A stretch of DNA of 64,000 nucleotides from M55B112 sp964539395. GTDB lineage: Bacteria > Bacteroidota > Bacteroidia > Bacteroidales > GCA-2748055. This document shows, piece by piece, positions 32,009-41,479 of the stretch. The notes beneath the pieces are model-generated. The model was not told the DNA's origin. It did not search any database and saw nothing but the letters and a program-made list of their open reading frames with translations. A program made the translations under genes and the position numbers. Positions within the stretch are counted from its first letter, which is position 1. The number at the start of each line of letters is the position of its first letter. The stretch is from positions 1 to 64,000 of the forward strand of contig CAZIIU010000019.1 in assembly GCA_964539395.1 (NCBI GenBank), read 5' to 3'.

Positions 32009-33184
32009 TCATTCATGATACTTTCCGTATTGCTGAAGTGTATCCCACATGGCCCAGAAATTTTCGGGAGGAACATCGTCCTGGATATTATGCACCGGCG
32101 CAAATACAAAACCACCTCCCGGGGCAAGGATATCAATAATTCGCTTCACCTCGTCAGCCACCTGCTGCGGACTGCCATTGTTTAGCGTAGATTGCGTATC
32201 AACTCCCCCGCCCCAGAAAGTAAGGACATCTCCAAAATCACGTTTCAACGCTTTCAGATCCATTCCGGTAGCGGTAAACTGAACCGGGTTCAGAATATCC
32301 AACCCGGCTTCAATCAAATCGGGCAGAATTTCACGAATTGCACCACAGCTGTGCATAAACATTTTCACATGCGGTAAACGTTTTTTAAGATGTGCGAAAA
32401 TAGTTTTCAATCGCGGAATAACCATTTTTCGCAGCGTGTCCGGGTCGATGATAGTGGTGGTTTGAGAACCCAGATCATCGCTTTCCGAAAACACCTGTAT
32501 TTTATCCGTATTACCGGTTTCAATGGCCCAATCGATAATAGCATCCCAATAACGCAGCTTATCGTCAACTATTCGGTCAAGCAAAGATTCCACTCCAACA
32601 GGGTCCATCACGGTGTCCATGAACCAGTTTTCGTAACCACGAATACGAAGACTGTTTTCAGTCAGCCCGGCGGTATTGCGGTCGGCTATTCCGCAGTAAT
32701 CACCAACTTTTCTAATCTGATCATCTAAAACATTACGAAGCACGTCGGTATAGTATTCCCAGTCTGTTTGAGGCAATAAATGCAGATTGCCTGATATCGA
32801 TTCAGCACTCTCCAGTGGAGAACTGATAAGGTGAAAATAAATGTCATGGCCTGCCTCATATCTCCAGTTACATCCATAGAAATCGGTCACTTCTATCAGG
32901 TTTCCGTCCACACGCTTTCTTTTTTGATATTCTGTGATTCGTTGAGCGCCTATCCGGCGGGTATCCGACTTCAGGTAAACCAAATTCTCTTCAGCCGGAG
33001 TAACAATCTGCTGAATAGGGTCCGTTTCATCATCACCAATATCAGCTGATAAGCCACGGAACTGCATTGCACTTATGTATGCATTCCTGGTAATAGCTGT
33101 TACGTTTGTTCCGGCCAAATCATATGGAATACGATCCGGTTCCTTATGGCCCAATGTGGTTTGAATTCTTTCTCTGCTGTTCAT
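32009..33184 (-). CDS. Uroporphyrinogen decarboxylase-family protein (MtaA/CmuA-like)
   Basis: 391-residue TIM-barrel protein of the URO-D superfamily. The N-terminal RERIQTTLGHKEPDRIPYD is typical; MHSCGAIREILP carries the His/Cys seen in zinc-dependent corrinoid/thiol methyltransferases rather than true HemE. True HemE arginines for porphyrin binding are not evident, so haem synthesis is unlikely. Homologues in Bacteroidota and Planctomycetes often neighbour sugar genes and have unknown substrates. Transcription comes from the direction of a truncated MFS gene, suggesting the remains of a transporter/enzyme operon. Confidence 0.78.
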   Translation of the reverse strand: MNSRERIQTTLGHKEPDRIPYDLAGTNVTAITRNAYISAMQFRGLSADIGDDETDPIQQIVTPAEENLVYLKSDTRRIGAQRITEYQKRKRVDGNLIEVTDFYGCNWRYEAGHDIYFHLISSPLESAESISGNLHLLPQTDWEYYTDVLRNVLDDQIRKVGDYCGIADRNTAGLTENSLRIRGYENWFMDTVMDPVGVESLLDRIVDDKLRYWDAIIDWAIETGNTDKIQVFSESDDLGSQTTTIIDPDTLRKMVIPRLKTIFAHLKKRLPHVKMFMHSCGAIREILPDLIEAGLDILNPVQFTATGMDLKALKRDFGDVLTFWGGGVDTQSTLNNGSPQQVADEVKRIIDILAPGGGFVFAPVHNIQDDVPPENFWAMWDTLQQYGKYHE

Positions 33185-33228
33185 ATAGTGAAGTTTAAAA
33201 TTTGTAGTTCTAACTTATATTGCCAACA

Positions 33229-33489
33229 TTATCCATCAGCCGTCCCATCCGGAATAAACAGAGGTGCATTAGCGATCGTAAATGCACTGTTTATTAAACC
33301 AAACTGCCCGTCCGACCAGCCAATGTTTTGCTGAAGCTCCGAAGACAACGTAGCAAGCGCTGATCTGTCAATGCATAAAACTGTGGCTGATACAAAGACC
33401 AGGCTCAGTAAAAACTGGCGAAAGCTGGTGTTTATTTTGGTGATTCCACCCATGAGATCTCTTTTTATTAGTGAATTTCGCATAATCAC
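33229..33489 (-). pseudogene. Truncated MFS transporter (hexuronate/ExuT-like N-terminus only)
   Basis: 86 codons match the start of an anion/hexuronate-type MFS permease: FLLSLVFVSATVLCIDRSA (TM1) and WSDGQFGLINSAFTIA (TM1-TM2 junction). Homology stops inside TM2 (after about residue 75), and the frame ends eight codons later with IPDGTADG. The remaining 10 helices (some 350 codons) are missing, as only 44 bp separate it from the UroD-family gene. A deletion most simply explains this. The protein cannot function as a transporter. Confidence 0.75.
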
Positions 33490-34123
33490 TTCCTGAACAA
33501 ATACTTCAACCGTAAGTTCAGGATTGTTAATAAACCGGGAAATAGCCCGAACAGGGGATCGTCAATATCAAAATAATGAAATATATCTGGCATATTCTAC
33601 TCAATTCTACCGACTAAAATACAATGCATTATTATCTTCTAAGTGATAGATCGAAAAGAGATATGACAACATCATAGTAATTTATACAGATTCTAAGCAA
33701 TACCCCGGATCGTAAAAGCCTGGTTACAAGGCATATTCTCACTAAATACCCTTTCCTGCCTGTAACTTGCTGCAAGAGTTAGTCCGGCACCAACGTAACG
33801 ACTGTTCGAAATGGATGGGCAGCGACCGGCAGTAAAACGTTGCAACTGCCGGCAAACCTGCGTTCCCCCGGTACAATTAAATTGTTAATTTTTGTTAAAA
33901 CAACTGCAGTTTTATTAAAATCTCTTAAAGACCAAATCCACCTCACATTACGCTGTTTGTTTTTTTTTTGCATGATCACTATTTTCACGTCCGGAAAACC
34001 GCCGGTACACCGGCAGAGTTCCCTGGCTGCAGCAGGAAGCGGCAACACAAGAGTGAACCGGAAACCGGCTGACCACAAGCGAAATAACCAGCTATTGAAC
34101 AACTATTTATCAAACATTAAGCA
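33490..34123. other. 634-bp intergenic region with a GC-rich hairpin
   Basis: No supported gene on either strand; the longest frames lack family resemblance. CCGGCAGT (33826-33833) pairs with ACTGCCGG (33845-33852) across an 11-base loop containing AACGTTGC. A run of ten or more T lies near 33959-33970. The region separates the truncated MFS gene from gldA and should hold the promoter for the gld operon, but I could not place one. Confidence 0.4.
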
Positions 34124-35044
34124 ATGGACATTTCAGTATCTAACCTGACAAAAACCTATGGTCACCAACGAGCGGTCGACAATATCTCGTTCACGGTGAA
34201 AACGGGAGAAATTCTCGGATTTCTCGGTCCCAACGGTGCAGGGAAAACCACCACCATGAAGGCAATCACCTCCTGTATGGCCCCTACATCGGGCAGCATC
34301 ACCATCGGGGGCAAAAACATTGCCGTCGATGAGGAGGAGGTGAAAAAACATATCGGGTACCTGCCGGAAAACAATCCGCTCTATGAAGATATGTTTGTGA
34401 TCGACTACCTGCGGTTTATCGCCGAAATCCACAACATCCCGAAGAATGAGATATACGGAAGGCTCCTGGAGATGATCGCGGTATGCGGTCTGCAGCAGGA
34501 GAAGCATAAAAAAATCGGAGAACTGTCGAAAGGGTACCGGCAGCGTGTCGGACTCGCACAGGCGATGATCCATAACCCCGAAGTGCTGATCCTGGATGAG
34601 CCTACCTCCGGACTCGACCCCAACCAGATTATAGAGATCCGCGAGCTGATCAAACGGATCGGTCAGTCGAAAACTGTCATCATGAGCTCACACATCCTCG
34701 CAGAGGTGGAGGCAACGTGCGACCGGATCATGATCATCCACCGGGGAAAGCTGGTAGCCGACGGTACCGCTGCACAACTCAGGAACCGCTCCAAAGGCGC
34801 AGGTATGTTGAAACTCCGCATCGAAGATGCCCCTGAAGAGGAGATCACCAAATCCCTGAAACTACTCGAACAGGTAAGCTCGGTATACAACGAGAACGGC
34901 TATTTTTTCCTTCAGGGCACCGAACAACTGCCGTTTGCCCGCGAGGTGTTCAACCTCTGCGTGAAAAACAACTGGGTGATAACCGAAATGACACCCGTCG
35001 AAACAAAACTGGAGGATGTCTTCAGGGAACTCACCATGAACTGA
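34124..35044 (+). CDS. gldA: Gliding-type ABC transporter ATP-binding protein GldA
   Basis: 306-residue ABC ATPase. Walker A GPNGAGKTT at residues 35-43, signature LSKGYRQRVGLAQ (about 132-144), Walker B LILDEPTSGLD (about 154-164) and a C-terminal extension of about 80 residues typical of GldA/CcmA-NatA-like exporters. In Flavobacterium GldA, GldF and GldG form an ABC complex needed for gliding; many non-gliding Bacteroidota keep it with unknown substrate. It is followed by the permease and GldG-like genes at 54- and 46-bp spacing. The start ATG 34124 matches the usual MDISVSNLTKTYG beginning. Confidence 0.9.
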   Translation: MDISVSNLTKTYGHQRAVDNISFTVKTGEILGFLGPNGAGKTTTMKAITSCMAPTSGSITIGGKNIAVDEEEVKKHIGYLPENNPLYEDMFVIDYLRFIAEIHNIPKNEIYGRLLEMIAVCGLQQEKHKKIGELSKGYRQRVGLAQAMIHNPEVLILDEPTSGLDPNQIIEIRELIKRIGQSKTVIMSSHILAEVEATCDRIMIIHRGKLVADGTAAQLRNRSKGAGMLKLRIEDAPEEEITKSLKLLEQVSSVYNENGYFFLQGTEQLPFAREVFNLCVKNNWVITEMTPVETKLEDVFRELTMN

Positions 35045-35098
35045 TACAAAAACCCGAACACCGCCGTTCCAAAATAAAACATTGAAAAGAAAAACATA

Positions 35099-35818
35099 AT
35101 GAAACAGATCATCACCATTTCAAGAAGGGAACTTAAAGCCTATTTCGACTCGCTGATTGCCTACATCATGATCGTCGCGTTCCTCGGTTTCAGCGGATTT
35201 TTCACCTGGCTTTTCGGCGCCGACATCTTCCTGAGCGGTCAGGCAAGCCTGCAGGTCTTCTTCAACGTCTCCTACTGGTCGCTCTTCTTTTTCATCCCAG
35301 CCATCACAATGAGGTTGCTGGCAGAAGAGAACCGCACAGGAACCCTGGAACTGCTCATTACCATGCCGGTGAACTACACCCAGATCGTCGCCGGCAAATT
35401 CCTCGCAATGCTTCTGCTAATCCTGATCACCCTCGCACTCACAATCCCATATTACATCACCGTGGCCAGCATCGGACCGGTCGACCATGGAAGCGTTTTC
35501 AGCGGGTACCTCGGACTGATTCTCATTAGCGCAGCATATATCGGGATCGGATTGTTCGCAAGCAGCATGACCAACAACCAGATTGTCAGCTTCCTGGTGG
35601 CACTGCTCATCGGCATATTCTTCCACTTTATTTTCGGCATGCTCGCAGGAAACTTTCCGGGGTTCCTCGGAAACCTGCTCTTTTTCCTCAGCTCCATCAA
35701 CCATTTCGAATCAATCTCCAGGGGGGTGATCGACTCACGCGACCTGATCTACTTCCTCTCACTCACTGCCCTCGGACTGATGGGTGCCATCTACTTTGTC
35801 TCGAGAAGAAGTGCATAA
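35099..35818 (+). CDS. gldF: ABC transporter permease GldF
   Basis: 239-residue, six-TM permease of the ABC-2 group, matching GldF size. Conserved N-terminal IITISRRELKAYFDSLIAYI and LAEENRTGTLELLITMPV (about 78-95) with FHFIFGMLAGN in the fifth helix. It is the membrane partner of the GldA ATPase encoded upstream and the GldG-like protein downstream; the three are one operon. Confidence 0.88.
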   Translation: MKQIITISRRELKAYFDSLIAYIMIVAFLGFSGFFTWLFGADIFLSGQASLQVFFNVSYWSLFFFIPAITMRLLAEENRTGTLELLITMPVNYTQIVAGKFLAMLLLILITLALTIPYYITVASIGPVDHGSVFSGYLGLILISAAYIGIGLFASSMTNNQIVSFLVALLIGIFFHFIFGMLAGNFPGFLGNLLFFLSSINHFESISRGVIDSRDLIYFLSLTALGLMGAIYFVSRRSA

Positions 35819-35864
35819 AGGGATCTTAATAAAGTGAAAGATAAATATTAATTACTATTTAAAG

Positions 35865-37388
35865 ATGAAAAGCCTACAATATCTCAAAATTAGCCTGCTG
35901 GTCACCGCCGGCATCATCCTGCTGGTCAATGTACTGTCGGATCGCTTTTTTGTCAGGTGGGATGTCACCGAAAACAAGCAGTTTACCCTTAGCAAAGCCG
36001 CGAAGCAGATCCTGAAGGAGTTGGACGAACCGGTAACCATCAGGGCCTACTTCAGCGAAAACCTGCCCCCCCGGCTGGTCCAGGTAAAAAACGACTTTAC
36101 CAACCTGCTCGTGGAATATTCACGGCGTTCAGGGAACATGGTCCTCTACGAATTCCTCGATCCCTCGGAAAATCCTGAACTGGAACAGGAGGCGCAACAG
36201 GCCGGAATACCTCCCATGCAGGTGCAGGTAAGAAACAAGGACAAGTTTGAGGCAATGGTCTGCTACATGGGCGCCACCATACAAATGGGTGAGTCGGCTC
36301 CGGAAGTACTGCCACAAGTGCTCGATGGAATGCCGCTGGAATACCACCTCACCTCCTCCATCAAAAAACTGTCAGTCACCGATAAACCGCGGATCGCTTT
36401 TCTGCAGGGCCACGGCGAGCCTGATCTCTCTTCAATGCATCAGGCAATGGCCGATCTAAATGTGCTTTACTTCCCGGAAGTGGTTGAATTATCGGATACT
36501 GCCAACGCACTGGCACCCTACAACACCCTGGCAATCATTGCTCCCACAGATAGCTTCCCGGACAGTCACCTGCAACAGCTCGATCGCTTCCTTGAGCAGG
36601 GTAAAAATATCTTTATCGCAATGAACCGCGTGGATGCCGACTTGCAAAATGGGATAGGATCAGCACTTACAACCGGACTGGAAGGTTGGCTGAGTAGCAA
36701 AGGGATTCATGTTGAGGGAACCTTCGTGGTGGATGCCAGCTGCGGACAGGTAAGCGTAGTGCAGAACCTGGGAGGAATGAGGATACAACGCCAGATTCCC
36801 TTCCCCTACCTCCCGCTCGTCAGCGACTTTAAAAGCGACCACCCCGTAACCAGCGGCATCGAACAGGCAATCTTCAGCTTTGCGAGCCCGATGAGTTTTT
36901 CTGCCGATTCTGCAATACGCATCACCCCACTGATCCACACATCGAACGAGTCGGGCCGGCTACCGGCACCCACCTATCTCGATCCCGGCAGACAATGGAA
37001 AGACTCCGACTTTGCCGCCTCTAAACAGGTGATCGCAGCAGCCATCGAAGGACCGATCCGTGGGAACGCCTCTTCAAAAATGGTGGTCTTTGCCGATGGC
37101 GATTTCGCTGTAAACTATGATAACCGCGGCGGACAGATCAATGAAGATAATTTGCATCTGCTGACCAACTCGATCGACTGGCTCACAGACGAATCCGGAC
37201 TGATCGATCTGCGGACCAAACAGGTTACATCCAGGCCAATCGATGAACTGGAAGATGGGAAAAAAACATTTCTCAAATGGTTTAACTTCCTGCTTCCCAT
37301 CGTACTGATTATGCTGATCGGAATTTACCGCTGGCAGCGGCAAAACTTTAAACGAATCAGAAGAATGCAGCCGGATTACATCGATTAA
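35865..37388 (+). CDS. gldG: GldG-like ABC auxiliary protein
   Basis: 507 residues: N-terminal TM (about 8-28), a large periplasmic/extracytoplasmic GldG domain (about 40-460) with RWDVTENKQFTLSKAAKQIL and YEFLDPSENPELEQEAQQAG, an IFT52-like GIFT segment (KPRIAFLQGHGEPDLS), and a C-terminal TM (LPIVLIMLIGIYRW). The length is typical of GldG. The pairing with GldF and GldA is conserved. The substrate of the complex is not known. Confidence 0.87.
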   Translation: MKSLQYLKISLLVTAGIILLVNVLSDRFFVRWDVTENKQFTLSKAAKQILKELDEPVTIRAYFSENLPPRLVQVKNDFTNLLVEYSRRSGNMVLYEFLDPSENPELEQEAQQAGIPPMQVQVRNKDKFEAMVCYMGATIQMGESAPEVLPQVLDGMPLEYHLTSSIKKLSVTDKPRIAFLQGHGEPDLSSMHQAMADLNVLYFPEVVELSDTANALAPYNTLAIIAPTDSFPDSHLQQLDRFLEQGKNIFIAMNRVDADLQNGIGSALTTGLEGWLSSKGIHVEGTFVVDASCGQVSVVQNLGGMRIQRQIPFPYLPLVSDFKSDHPVTSGIEQAIFSFASPMSFSADSAIRITPLIHTSNESGRLPAPTYLDPGRQWKDSDFAASKQVIAAAIEGPIRGNASSKMVVFADGDFAVNYDNRGGQINEDNLHLLTNSIDWLTDESGLIDLRTKQVTSRPIDELEDGKKTFLKWFNFLLPIVLIMLIGIYRWQRQNFKRIRRMQPDYID

Positions 37389-37446
37389 TAGTCACGACCC
37401 TGCTATGAAATACCAAAATGTCTGACCAAATTAAGAAATAACAACC

Positions 37447-38394
37447 ATGAAAAAGAAAAGAGTATATCTTCTGTCAGCCATCCTGGGACTGCTGATAGTT
37501 CTTACACTCGTCACAACCCTCACCGACAATAAAAAAGCAACCGGGAATTTCAGCAGCGAACTTCTTTCAATCGATCCCGCTGAGATCACAACCATAAGGA
37601 TCGCTCCGGGAAACGGACAGGAGCACTTCTCCCTGGAAAAATCCGGAGACAACTGGATGATAAGGACGGCTACGAATGAATACAATGCCTTTACCGGCGC
37701 TGTAGAAAACCTGCTTTCTACCCTCAACGATCTGAATGTAACACAAATTGTAACCCAAAAACGGGATACATGGGCCGAATACAGCGTTGACGACACCACC
37801 GGTACCAAACTGGAACTGTTCAGCGGCGAAAAGCCGGCTGGCAGCCTGGTGATTGGCCGCATAACCTTCGCACAGTCTGGCAACCCCTACCAGCAACAAC
37901 CAGACGCGTATACCTTTGTAAGAAAAGGAAACGAAAAAGAGGTATATAAAACCAAGAGTATGCTCGGTATGACCCTCTCGGTCGGTATAAGTAACTTCCG
38001 AAGCGGACAGATCACAAAGTTTGAGAAACCAGATCTGCAAAATATAGCTTTCACCTACCCGGCCGACAGCTCCGTGGTATTAACAAAAACCAATGACTAC
38101 TGGGAGATCGGCGGTACAAGAGCCGACTCGGCCAGTATGGATTCATACCTGAACAACATCCGGAATTTCACCAGCAGGGAGTTTAGCGAAGAGATGCATC
38201 CCGAAAGAAATCCTGAATTCAGGCTGGAGCTTTCCGGCGCCTCCATGGTTCCGGTGACTGTAAAAGGCTGGACCGATGAAAAGGACGGGTATTATATAAC
38301 CTCCTCTCTCAACATGGGTACAGTGTTCCTCATTAAGCAGGAACAGTTCAACCGGCTGTTCAAAGGAAAAACCTATTTCACTACAAATAACTAA
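37447..38394 (+). CDS. DUF4340 membrane-anchored protein of the gld operon
   Basis: 315 residues: one N-terminal TM helix (VYLLSAILGLLIVLTLVTTL) then repeated DUF4340-type beta-rich units, with FSLEKSGDNWMIRTATNEYN (about 61-80) and YWEIGGTRADSASMDSYLNN later. DUF4340 proteins commonly follow GldG-type genes and are thought to belong to the same ABC complex. It lies 58 bp after gldG. No catalytic motif is visible. Confidence 0.82.
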   Translation: MKKKRVYLLSAILGLLIVLTLVTTLTDNKKATGNFSSELLSIDPAEITTIRIAPGNGQEHFSLEKSGDNWMIRTATNEYNAFTGAVENLLSTLNDLNVTQIVTQKRDTWAEYSVDDTTGTKLELFSGEKPAGSLVIGRITFAQSGNPYQQQPDAYTFVRKGNEKEVYKTKSMLGMTLSVGISNFRSGQITKFEKPDLQNIAFTYPADSSVVLTKTNDYWEIGGTRADSASMDSYLNNIRNFTSREFSEEMHPERNPEFRLELSGASMVPVTVKGWTDEKDGYYITSSLNMGTVFLIKQEQFNRLFKGKTYFTTNN

Positions 38395-38408
38395 AACGAG
38401 TTATTAAG

Positions 38409-38468
38409 TTCCGGTTAAACCTCTGTCAGGTTGATCCCGGATAACCATATTATACTATAAAACCGGAA
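38409..38468 (+). other. Nested stem-loop after the DUF4340 gene
   Basis: TTCCGGTT (38409-38416) pairs with AACCGGAA (38461-38468) around a 44-base loop, which itself contains a small AACCT/AGGTT hairpin. It lies just after the gld operon and may act in termination or mRNA 3' end formation. No T-run follows. Confidence 0.35.
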
Positions 38469-38593
38469 AGACCCTATTACACCAGATTGGTACAATTATT
38501 CAACCTGACTGCAGATTTGTACCTGTTATACAATTTCCGGCGGGATCACAAGGGGGGTAAAACCGACCATATCATCGATCAGGGAAAAAACCA

Positions 38594-38946
38594 TGTTCCT
38601 GTTGAAGACCCTGCTCCTGTTGAAAACCCTGTTCATGTTGAAGGGCCCTGTTCCTGTTGAAGGGCCTGCTCCTGTTGAAGTGCCTGCTCCTGTTGAAGGG
38701 CCTGCTCATATTGAAGGCCCCTGTTCCTGTTGAAGCCCTGTCCCTGTTGAAGACCCTGTTCCTGTTGAAGCCCTGCTCCTGTTGAAGACCCTGTCCCTGT
38801 TGAAGACCCTGTCCCTGTTGAAGACCCTGTCCCTGTTGAAGACCCTGTCCCTGTTGAAGACCCTGTTCCTGTTGAAGCCCCGCTCCTGTTGAAGGGCCTG
38901 CTCCTGTTGAAGGGCCTGTTCCTGTTGAAGGGCCTGCTCCTGTTGA
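38594..38946. repeat. Non-coding 17-19 bp tandem array, about 20 units
   Basis: Units of the form TTCCTGTTGAAGACCCTG are repeated about 20 times. Four consecutive units near 38785-38860 are identical. Unit length varies (17, 18 or 19), so no frame is kept, arguing against coding. On the opposite strand the core is GGAACAGG followed by TTCAACA. No conserved repeat/variable spacer pattern exists, so it is not CRISPR. It sits in the 944-bp gap between the gld operon and the DoxX gene. Confidence 0.85.
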
Positions 38947-39000
38947 GATAAATTCTGCTGCACTGTTGCAGTAAGTTTCCTTGAAGATTTGGATGTTTTT

Positions 39001-39157
39001 ATTAAAAGATTTCTGATGATCCTCCAGCAATGCGGCTGTCGATTATGACGGCAAAGTAACCCTTTCATCTGAACTAGTATTAAAAGATTTCTGATGACCC
39101 TCCAGCAATGCGGCTGTCGATTATGGCGGCAAAGTACCCCTTTCACACGAACTATGA
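39001..39157. repeat. 78-bp tandem duplication, two copies
   Basis: ATTAAAAGATTTCTGATGA starts copies at 39001 and 39079; CTCCAGCAATGCGGCTGTCG and GGCAAAGTA follow in both. Only a few substitutions separate the copies, so the duplication is recent. It lies directly downstream of the 18-bp array and upstream of the DoxX promoter. Confidence 0.85.
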
Positions 39158-39225
39158 AAAATCCCTGGCTTGTAAAACCACTCCCGTATTTATGCAAAAA
39201 ACTTTTGTAATTCCATTCCCGAGAT

Positions 39226-39256
39226 TTGCTTATTTATCTGAAAACACTATTTTTGA
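39226..39256 (+). promoter_or_regulatory. Bacteroidota-type promoter for the DoxX operon
   Basis: TTTG at 39226-39229, a 19-bp spacer, and TATTTTTG at 39249-39256 match the -33 TTTG and -7 TAnnTTTG consensus exactly. The ATG is at 39339, giving a leader of about 75 bases. Confidence 0.65.
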
Positions 39257-39338
39257 CCTTCATTCCCTGTTTTTTCATGAATATCCTGAAAGTCATACTC
39301 AAAATCAACAATAAAACACAAACTCTTAAACAGACTTT

Positions 39339-39821
39339 ATGCAAAGTAACAATGATCAAAAATGGCAGACAGGTATCCTTATTGCCCTGCGCTTCCTTAT
39401 AGGATGGCACCTCCTTTATGAAGGACTTTATAAACTGATGAACCCCGAATGGTCGTCGATTGGATTTCTGGCGGAAGCGAAATGGATCCTTTCAGGATTC
39501 GCCGATTGGATCATCGCCAACAGCGGTGTGCTGAATGTTGTGGATGCACTGAACACCTGGGGACTAATCGCCATCGGACTAGGACTGATTCTAGGTCTGT
39601 TTACACGGATCGCGGCATTCGCCGGCACAGGCCTGCTTTTACTCTACTATTTTATGAACCCCCCCTTTATCGGCATGGGAGCCTCAATACCGCTGGAAGG
39701 TAACTACCTGATTGTAAACAAAACACTGATCGAGGCTGTGACAATACTGCTGTTTGCACTTTTCCCCGCTTCAAAATGCTACGGGTTGGACAGCCTGATC
39801 AATAAACAAAAAAAGAAATAA
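39339..39821 (+). CDS. DoxX-family membrane protein
   Basis: 160 residues with four TM helices. DoxX features: FLIGWHLLYEGLYKLMNPEWSS near the start, GLILGLFTRIAAFAGTGLLL in the middle and NKTLIEAVTILLFALFP near the end. Possible role in redox/quinone chemistry or as partner of the oxidoreductase encoded 5 bp downstream, with which it is clearly cotranscribed. Function of DoxX proteins is not well settled. Confidence 0.83.
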   Translation: MQSNNDQKWQTGILIALRFLIGWHLLYEGLYKLMNPEWSSIGFLAEAKWILSGFADWIIANSGVLNVVDALNTWGLIAIGLGLILGLFTRIAAFAGTGLLLLYYFMNPPFIGMGASIPLEGNYLIVNKTLIEAVTILLFALFPASKCYGLDSLINKQKKK

Positions 39822-39826
39822 AATAT

Positions 39827-41479
39827 ATGGCCTCAGAGATGAATGATAAAAAGGACAAGAGCGTACAGCCGGAAAACAACAGCAGTACGGATGGAAATAT
39901 GAGCGGACAAAATCAGAGTAATACCTCTTCTCCCGGAAGAAGAAAGGTGCTGAAAGCGCTGGCAGGACTACCGGTGTTGGGACTGCTTGGTGTTCAGATA
40001 CTGAGAAAGACCAACTACGATAACAAACACAGCCTGCAAAAACAGATTGTTGATGAACTTGGTATCAGCGACCTTATGGATAGTGTAAAACCTGTAACCA
40101 CATCTAGCGGAGATACCCTCAGAATTGGAATTATTGGATTCGGGGTACGTGGTCGCCAGCTTTCGGCAGCCCTCGGATTCATGGAGAAAAGCCAATTCGA
40201 AAAAAAGGCGGCTACGGGGTCTCTCGATGCACAAATAAAAAGTGGAAACCTGAATGTCGCAATCACAGGAATCTGCGACGTATTCGACCAGCATGCTGAA
40301 CGTGGACTGGAGATTGCGCAGCACGATATATTCACCGGTGGAGATATCGCCAAAAAACACCCTGTAAAAAGATACAGGACCTACCAGGATATGCTGGCAG
40401 ACAAGAACATTGATGCGGTTATTATCTCCCCACCAGATCACCACCATGCCCAGATGACAATCGATGCAGCAAAAGCGGGAAAGCACATTTACGCTGAAAA
40501 AGCAATTATCAGGCGCGAAGACGAAATCGAACCTCTTTATAATGCAGTCAAAAGCAGCGACAAGGTGTTTCAGATGGGCCACCAGATCCCGCAAAACTCA
40601 ATGTTCCAGCAAGCCAAAGAGATTCTTGATCGCGGTATGCTCGGAAAGATATCCCTCATCGAGACTACTACCAACCGCAATTCTGAGGAGGGTGCCTGGA
40701 TCAGACACCTCGATAAAAATGGCAAACCAAAACCTGGTGACGAAAAATCCATCGACTGGAAACAGTGGCTGGGTAACTCACCCGACGTGCCCTTCAGTAT
40801 CAGGCGGTACTATAGCTGGGCACGTTATTTCGACTATGATACCGGATTATTCGGTCAGCTGTTTTCACATGAGTACGATGCGATAAACCAGCTGCTGAGA
40901 ATAGGAATCCCCGATACTGTGGTAGCCACAGGAGGACAATACTACTTTACCGATTTTGGAGATATTCCCGATGTGCTGAATACCAATTTCGAATATCCCT
41001 ATAAAGGCTTTACACTCACATACAGCGCCAACCTTACATCGTTAAAATACAGACCACGAACAATTTACGGTCGGGATGCATGGATGACTGTTGGAAATAA
41101 TTTGAGCGTTACACCCGATGGAGACTCCGAGAAATACCGGGATATGATCAAACGCGGACTGGTGAACCCTTCAGCACCCATGATTGAAATAAGCAGAAGA
41201 TTCCTTTCCAAAAGCGCCATCGATGCCGTAAGCTCCGCCTCAACACGCTACTACGAAGACAGGGGGCTCGTCTCAACCAATATCGGAGGCCGTATCTGGA
41301 ACGTGACCTACCTCCACCTGAAAGAGTGGGTCGACTGTATACGCAATGGCGGTACCCCTTCGTCTGATATTGAAAAGGCCTACGAAGAAGGCGTTACCAT
41401 TGCCATGGCAGACATCTCCTACAGGGAAAAGTGCCGTACAAAATGGGATCCCGTGCAGAGGAAGATTATTCGGTTATAG
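39827..41479 (+). CDS. Tat-exported Gfo/Idh/MocA-family oxidoreductase
   Basis: 550-residue NAD(P)-dependent sugar oxidoreductase family member. A 35-residue Ser/Asn-rich leader precedes a twin-arginine-like signal, GRRKVLKALAGLPVLGLLG. The Rossmann domain has IGIIGFGVRGRQ (about 105) and the EKAIIRREDE segment equivalent to the EKP motif, here with Ala-Ile after Lys. The long C-terminal domain includes FGQLFSHEYDAINQLL and a terminal GGTPSSDIEKAYEEGVTIAMADISY. It probably acts in the periplasm on a sugar or glycoside with bound cofactor. It is flanked by DoxX and a sulfatase. Confidence 0.82.
   Translation: MASEMNDKKDKSVQPENNSSTDGNMSGQNQSNTSSPGRRKVLKALAGLPVLGLLGVQILRKTNYDNKHSLQKQIVDELGISDLMDSVKPVTTSSGDTLRIGIIGFGVRGRQLSAALGFMEKSQFEKKAATGSLDAQIKSGNLNVAITGICDVFDQHAERGLEIAQHDIFTGGDIAKKHPVKRYRTYQDMLADKNIDAVIISPPDHHHAQMTIDAAKAGKHIYAEKAIIRREDEIEPLYNAVKSSDKVFQMGHQIPQNSMFQQAKEILDRGMLGKISLIETTTNRNSEEGAWIRHLDKNGKPKPGDEKSIDWKQWLGNSPDVPFSIRRYYSWARYFDYDTGLFGQLFSHEYDAINQLLRIGIPDTVVATGGQYYFTDFGDIPDVLNTNFEYPYKGFTLTYSANLTSLKYRPRTIYGRDAWMTVGNNLSVTPDGDSEKYRDMIKRGLVNPSAPMIEISRRFLSKSAIDAVSSASTRYYEDRGLVSTNIGGRIWNVTYLHLKEWVDCIRNGGTPSSDIEKAYEEGVTIAMADISYREKCRTKWDPVQRKIIRL

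Noticed and set aside
32009..33184. hemE (true uroporphyrinogen decarboxylase)
   Set aside because: It has the HSCG methyltransferase-type motif and lacks HemE-type substrate residues; no other haem gene is nearby.
33779..34102. 107-residue minus-strand ORF upstream of gldA
   Set aside because: No recognisable domain and it spans the GC-rich hairpin and the T-tract. Judged a chance frame.
38594..38946. Possible CRISPR array
   Set aside because: Units are 17-19 bp with no variable spacers and no cas genes are in the window. It is a plain tandem array.
38572..39197. Glu/Gln/Gly-repeat protein ORFs on the minus strand over the array
   Set aside because: Two frames are open only because of the repeats. 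Unit lengths of 17 and 19 shift frame, and there is no start context or folded domain.
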